Source: Paracoccus sp041927875 (GTDB taxonomy: Bacteria > Pseudomonadota > Alphaproteobacteria > Rhodobacterales > Rhodobacteraceae). From it: a stretch of DNA of 64,000 nt. The number at the start of each line of letters is the position of its first letter. Positions within the stretch are counted from its first letter, which is position 1. The notes beneath the pieces are model-generated. The model ran no database searches and had not been told where the DNA came from. It saw only the letters and a list, made by a program, of their open reading frames with translations. The position numbers and the translations under genes were made by a program. The stretch is taken from NCBI RefSeq assembly GCF_041927875.1, contig NZ_JBHFHN010000003.1; one strand, given 5' to 3'. Of this stretch, positions 60,468 to 64,000 are shown piece after piece.

Positions 60468-61418
60468 TTAGCCTTGCAGCGCCTCCCACATCTGGCGGTC
60501 GCGTTCGGCGGTCCAGATGCGGGGGGTATCGATGCCGCGCGCCTCGTCATAGGCGCGGGCGACGTTGAAGGGCAGGCAATGTTCGTAGATGGCAAAGTCA
60601 GCGAACTTGGGGTCGCATTCGGCGCGCACTGCGTCCCACGCCTCTTTCAGCGACCCGCCCCGCGCGGCGACGCGGGCCGCCGGGCGATAGGTGCTGTCGA
60701 CGAAATCGCGGGTCGACTCGATGGCGGCGTGAACCGCATCCCGCCCGATCAGCGCATCGCCCCGGCCCGGCGCGATGGCGCGCGGATCGAAACTGGCGAT
60801 GGTGTCCAGCGTGTCGCCCCAATCGGCGAAATGGCCATCGCCGCAGTAACAGGCGCTGTGATATTCGACGATATCGCCGGTGAACATCACCTCTTCGTCC
60901 GGCACCCAGACCACGATGTCGCCCGCCGTATGCGCGCGGCCCAGGTGCATCAGTTCAACCCGGCGATTGCCCAGATCGACCGACAGGCGGCCGTCGAATG
61001 TCAGGCTGGGCCAGGTCAGGCCGGGGATTTCCTCATGCCCCTGAAACAGGCGGGGGAAGCGGCCGAACTCGCTGGCCCAATCCTCGGCGCCGCGTTCCAC
61101 GACCATGGCGCGGGCGGCGTCGGACATGATGATGTTTTCCGCCCCATAGGCACTGGCGCCCAGCACCCGCACGGCATGGTAATGGGTCAGCGCCAGGAAC
61201 TTGATCGGCTTGTCGGTGACGCTGCGGACGTTTTCGATGACCTTTCGCGCCAGCCGTGGGGTCGCCTGCGCCTCGACGATCATCACCGCGTCATCGCCGA
61301 TGATGACGCCGCTGTTCGGGTCGCCCTCGGCGGTAAAGGCGTAAAGGCCGCGGCCGATTTCGGTAAAGCTGATGGTCTTTTCGGTCAGATCGCCAGCCGA
61401 GGCGAATTGTTTGGACAT
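60468..61418 (-). CDS. Metallo-beta-lactamase fold protein with an incomplete metal motif
   Basis: 316 residues. MBL fold shown by LTHYHAVRVLGASAYGAENII, GRAHTAGDIVVWVPDEEVMFTGD and a late segment with further His residues. The usual HxHxDH motif is HYHAVR, missing the Asp and the third His, while GRAHTAGD and FTGD are kept. Hydrolytic zinc chemistry is therefore doubtful in its standard form. Gene two of the catabolic operon, 3 bp after fahA; it may be an accessory hydrolase or an oxygen/thiol-related enzyme. Confidence 0.83.
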   Translation of the reverse strand: MSKQFASAGDLTEKTISFTEIGRGLYAFTAEGDPNSGVIIGDDAVMIVEAQATPRLARKVIENVRSVTDKPIKFLALTHYHAVRVLGASAYGAENIIMSDAARAMVVERGAEDWASEFGRFPRLFQGHEEIPGLTWPSLTFDGRLSVDLGNRRVELMHLGRAHTAGDIVVWVPDEEVMFTGDIVEYHSACYCGDGHFADWGDTLDTIASFDPRAIAPGRGDALIGRDAVHAAIESTRDFVDSTYRPAARVAARGGSLKEAWDAVRAECDPKFADFAIYEHCLPFNVARAYDEARGIDTPRIWTAERDRQMWEALQG

Positions 61419-61421
61419 TGT

Positions 61422-62639
61422 TTACTCCTTGGCGGGCAGGATGGTGCCGATGCAGGGGCCAAAGCCGATTCGATAGCCATCGCCCTGGGCGTGGCCATGC
61501 AGGGCGATGGTGTCGCCGTCCTGAATGAAGGTGCGGGGGCCGGACGCGGTCTGCACCGGGGTCTTGCCGCCCTGCGTCATCTCCAACAGCGCGCCGGTCG
61601 AATCCGGCGTGGGGCCGGAAATCGTGCCAGAACCCAGCAGATCGCCCACCCGCATCGGGCAGCCCGACCCGCTGTGATGGGCCAGTTGCTGCGCGGACGA
61701 ATAATACATCACCTTGTAATTCGTGCGGGCCATGACCTGATCGTTCAGCGACCAGGCAAGGTTGAGGTCGTAAAGGCCGGGGCGGCTGCCATGCAGATAG
61801 GGCAGCAGGTCGTTCACATGCTCGGCGCCCGTGCAGCGGAACGGCGCCAGTGCGGCAGTGGTGACGATCCAGGGGCTGATCGTGGTGGCAAAAGCCTTGG
61901 CCTGAAACGGCCCCAGCGGCTGATATTCCCAGGCCTGAATGTCGCGGGCCGACCAGTCGTTCAGCAGCACATAGCCAAAGATCATCGCCTCGGCCTGATC
62001 GACGCTGACCCGATCGCCCAGGGCCGAGGGCTGGCCGACGATCGCGCCCAGCTCCAGCTCAAGATCCAGCCGCTTGCAGGCGGCCCAGATCGGCCCGGTC
62101 TCGGTTTTCAACTGCCCCATCGGGCGGCGGATGTCGGTGCCCGACACGACGACCGACGAGGCGCGGCCGTTATAGCCGATGGGCATATGCGTCCATTGCG
62201 GCGGCAGCGCGTTTTCGGGGCCGCGAAACAGCACGCCCACATTGAAGGCGTGGTTCTTGCTGGCGTAGAAATCGGTGTATTCCGCGACCTCGATGGGCAG
62301 GTGCAGCGTGGCATCGGCCATCGCCACGGTCGGCGTATCCGGGTTGCCGCCCTGGGCCAGCAGGTCCGTCAGCGCGGCGCGCACATCGGCCCAGACCTGC
62401 GGACCAAGCGCCATGAAAGCGTTCAGCGAGGGATCGGAAAACGTGCCGCCCGCAGCGATGAGGCCCGCATCCTCGCACGCGGCCAGATCGACGATCCGGT
62501 CGCCGATCGCCACCCCGCAGCGCGGCGCCTGGCCGGGCAGCGAAAACACCCCATAGGGCAGGTTTTGCAGCGGGAAATCGCAATCGGGCGCATTGGCCGT
62601 CGCGATCCAGCTTGTCGCCCGTGGCGTTGCGTCTGACAT
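61422..62639 (-). CDS. fahA: Fumarylacetoacetase
   Basis: 405 residues, full-length FAH with an N-terminal SH3-like domain (LPYGVFSLPGQAPRCGVAIGDRIVDL) and the C-terminal catalytic domain (RPMGQLKTETGPIWAACKRLDLELELGAIVG type region; DWSARDIQAWEYQPLGPFQAKAF; GSGTISGP). Splits fumarylacetoacetate into fumarate and acetoacetate; true FAH length is not seen in fumarylpyruvate hydrolases, so the operon probably ends in the homogentisate pathway. First gene of the operon, downstream of the MarR palindrome. Confidence 0.94.
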   Translation of the reverse strand: MSDATPRATSWIATANAPDCDFPLQNLPYGVFSLPGQAPRCGVAIGDRIVDLAACEDAGLIAAGGTFSDPSLNAFMALGPQVWADVRAALTDLLAQGGNPDTPTVAMADATLHLPIEVAEYTDFYASKNHAFNVGVLFRGPENALPPQWTHMPIGYNGRASSVVVSGTDIRRPMGQLKTETGPIWAACKRLDLELELGAIVGQPSALGDRVSVDQAEAMIFGYVLLNDWSARDIQAWEYQPLGPFQAKAFATTISPWIVTTAALAPFRCTGAEHVNDLLPYLHGSRPGLYDLNLAWSLNDQVMARTNYKVMYYSSAQQLAHHSGSGCPMRVGDLLGSGTISGPTPDSTGALLEMTQGGKTPVQTASGPRTFIQDGDTIALHGHAQGDGYRIGFGPCIGTILPAKE

Positions 62640-62680
62640 GGCCCCTCCCTTCCCTGCCCGTAATCCGGTATAGGAAGAAT

Positions 62681-62698
62681 TAGTTTCATATGCAACTA
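62681..62698. promoter_or_regulatory. MarR-type operator between fahA operon and marR
   Basis: TAGTTTCATATGCAACTA, an 18-bp palindrome with one mismatched pair (TAGTTkCATATG half-sites). Its centre is 50 bp upstream of fahA and 43 bp upstream of the MarR gene. TTGCATATGCAA-like cores are bound by MarR family repressors of aromatic degradation genes. It is positioned to control both divergent promoters. Confidence 0.8.
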
Positions 62699-62732
62699 TT
62701 TTGCAGTAGGCAGCGACGGGGTAAAAGGCGGC

Positions 62733-63191
62733 ATGGACAATTTCGATCTGGGGCGATTCCTGCCCTTTCGCCTGAACCGTCTGGCCGAACGGCTAAGCCG
62801 CGCGATGATCCCGATCTATCGCGACGGCTTTGGCATGACGCGCGCGGAATGGCGGGTGCTGGCGCATCTGCGCACCGAAGGCGCGGCAACGGCCAGCGCG
62901 CTGGTGGTGCTGACGGCGATGGACAAGGTGAAGATCAGCCGCGCCATTGCCGCGCTTGAGGGGCGCGGCTGGATCGCGCGCGCCGCCGACCCCGCCGACC
63001 GGCGCGTGAACCATCTGCATCTGACGACGGCGGGCCGGGCCGTGCTGGATGCGCTGACCCCGCAGATGGTCGCGGGCGAGCAGGCCGCGCTGTCGCGGCT
63101 GTCGGATGACCAACGCCGCCGGATCGCGGCGGCGCTGGACGATCTTGAGGCGGCCTTTGCCGTGGTTTGCGCCGATCAGTCGCCAGACTGA
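62733..63191 (+). CDS. MarR family transcriptional regulator of the catabolic operon
   Basis: 152 residues, winged helix-turn-helix (MTRAEWRVLAHLRTEGAATASALVVLTAMDKVKISRAIAALEGRGWI) followed by the wing DPADRRVNHLHLTTAG. Predicted repressor of the divergent fahA operon, probably released by the aromatic acid or an intermediate such as homogentisate. The 3' end overlaps the convergent phoU by 16 bp. Confidence 0.9.
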   Translation: MDNFDLGRFLPFRLNRLAERLSRAMIPIYRDGFGMTRAEWRVLAHLRTEGAATASALVVLTAMDKVKISRAIAALEGRGWIARAADPADRRVNHLHLTTAGRAVLDALTPQMVAGEQAALSRLSDDQRRRIAAALDDLEAAFAVVCADQSPD

Positions 63192-63889
63192 ACGATCACG
63201 CCCGCCGTGGTGTCGCTTTTCACCCGTTCATCATCGGGGCGTTCGCCGCGCACCAGATAGATCGCCTCCTCGGCGATGGCGGTGACGTGATCGCCCATGC
63301 GTTCTATGTTCTTGGCGATGAAATGCAGGTGCATCGCCGCCGAGATGCAGCGCGGGTCTTCCATCATATGCGTCAGCAGGGTGCGGAACAGGCTGGAATA
63401 GATCTGGTCGACCTCGGCATCGGCGGCGCGCACCTGATCGGCCAGATCGGCGTCGCGATCCAGATAGGCGGTCAGTGCGTCGGCCAGCATCTTTTCCACC
63501 ACCGCCGACATCCGCCGCAGCGTGCCAGCCGTGCTGCCGACCGGATCGACCTGCACCAAGGCCTCGGTCCGCTTGGCCATGTTCTTGGCGTAATCACCGA
63601 TCCGTTCCAGGCTGGCGGCCGCCTTGACCACCGACAGCACCAAGCGCATGTCGCTGGCCGCCGGCTGGCGCAGGGCGATGATACGGGCGGTTTCGGTGTT
63701 GATCCGATCCTCAAGCGCGTCGATGGCGCGGTCGCCGGTCCGCACCTGACGGGCAAGCGCGACGTCGCGCGTCTCAAGCCCGTGGGCGGCGTCGTGCATG
63801 GCAGTGCCGACCAGCGCCCCCATCTGGCGCAATTCGCCGCGCAGTTCGGACAGATCGCGGTCAAAGGCGTTCTGAATATGTCCCGGCAT
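63176..63889 (-). CDS. phoU: Phosphate signalling protein PhoU
   Basis: 237 residues, two three-helix bundles each with the metal motif seen as E(R)xxDxxxN(M)xK: LERIGDYAKNMAKR near 100 and NIERMGDHVTAIAEEA near 200. Negative regulator that links the PstSCAB transporter with PhoR and prevents phosphate over-uptake. 16 bp after the pstB stop on the same strand, so it belongs to the pst-pho operon that continues beyond the window. Confidence 0.96.
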   Translation of the reverse strand: MPGHIQNAFDRDLSELRGELRQMGALVGTAMHDAAHGLETRDVALARQVRTGDRAIDALEDRINTETARIIALRQPAASDMRLVLSVVKAAASLERIGDYAKNMAKRTEALVQVDPVGSTAGTLRRMSAVVEKMLADALTAYLDRDADLADQVRAADAEVDQIYSSLFRTLLTHMMEDPRCISAAMHLHFIAKNIERMGDHVTAIAEEAIYLVRGERPDDERVKSDTTAGVIVQSGD

Positions 63890-63904
63890 GATGCCCCTGT
63901 CCCC

Positions 63905-64000
63905 CTACCCGATACGTCCGGTGATATAGCTTTCGGTGCGCGGATCGCGCGGATTGGTGAAGATCTGCTCGGTGTCGCCGAACTCGACCAGGTTGCCCAG
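63905..64000 (-). CDS. pstB: Phosphate ABC transporter ATP-binding protein PstB (C-terminal end)
   Basis: Only the last 31 codons are in the window: LGNLVEFGDTEQIFTNP and then TESYITGRIG, the highly conserved PstB C-terminus. The ATPase core lies right of the window. It precedes phoU in the pst operon on the minus strand. Confidence 0.95.
   Translation of the reverse strand: MGNLVEFGDTEQIFTNPRDPRTESYITGRIG

Noticed and set aside
59352..62636. 1094-codon plus-strand open frame opposite the catabolic operon
   Set aside because: Spans several unrelated genes on the other strand, which all have recognisable motifs.

Overview
The window is a GC-rich stretch of an alphaproteobacterial chromosome, most likely a denitrifying Rhodobacteraceae close to Paracoccus. 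The inference rests on a cd1-type nitrite reductase cluster with a fused NirDL, on COQ9, TrcR (DUF1013), HspQ and Lrp/AldR homologues of alphaproteobacterial type, and on short palindromes with a CTTTC...TTGGCAAA...ATAC core of a kind I recall from this family. No rRNA, tRNA, phage, transposase or CRISPR was seen.

Region 1 (1-12.5 kb) is denitrification: the start of norB, norC and nnrS on the minus strand, then a ten-gene plus-strand operon nirS-E-C-F-DL-G-H-J-N, a CbiX-like chelatase and a two-helix membrane protein. FNR/NNR-type boxes precede norC, nnrS and nirS. NirE makes precorrin-2, NirDL/G/H decarboxylate siroheme, NirJ and NirN complete heme d1, NirF and NirC assist, and NirS uses the cofactor in the periplasm.

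Region 2 (12.5-26.6 kb) holds an unusual cysteine-containing RTX protein, hspQ, a lytic transglycosylase-like lipoprotein, lolA, a 500-bp 17-bp minisatellite, waaA-lpxK (lipid A/Kdo), pncA-pncB (NAD salvage), a DASS transporter, trhO and uvrC. Region 3 (26.6-38.1 kb) has a pteridine-reductase-like SDR, a Ca2+/Na+ exchanger, sppA, an ornithine cyclodeaminase homologue, a HAD phosphatase, a YaiI protein, an AEC carrier, a P1 aminopeptidase, an SH3/DUF1236 protein, a succinate-semialdehyde dehydrogenase and a soluble triple-PAS chemoreceptor.

Region 4 (38.1-47.1 kb) starts with 1.3 kb of gene-free repeated DNA, then trcR, a secreted RNase T2 with altered active-site motif, an 11-bp tandem array in front of an ABC-F gene, a quinone oxidoreductase, coq9, rpsU, aldR/ald and mscL. 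Region 5 (47.2-57.4 kb) has a glutathione transferase, an RND efflux pair, an Lrp regulator divergent from a fused E1 and an E2 of a 2-oxo acid dehydrogenase, and a cbpA-cbpM-like chaperone pair.

Region 6 (57.4-64 kb) is a six-gene minus-strand aromatic catabolic operon (fumarylacetoacetase, MBL protein, flavin hydroxylase, DUF2783, VOC protein, maleylacetoacetate isomerase) opposite a MarR regulator with an 18-bp palindrome between them, followed by phoU and the end of pstB. The points I find most worth following are the CbiX-like chelatase inside the nir operon, the palindromic repeats that supply the N-termini of nirC and nirN, the 17-bp and 11-bp arrays, and the catabolic operon without a recognised ring-cleaving dioxygenase.
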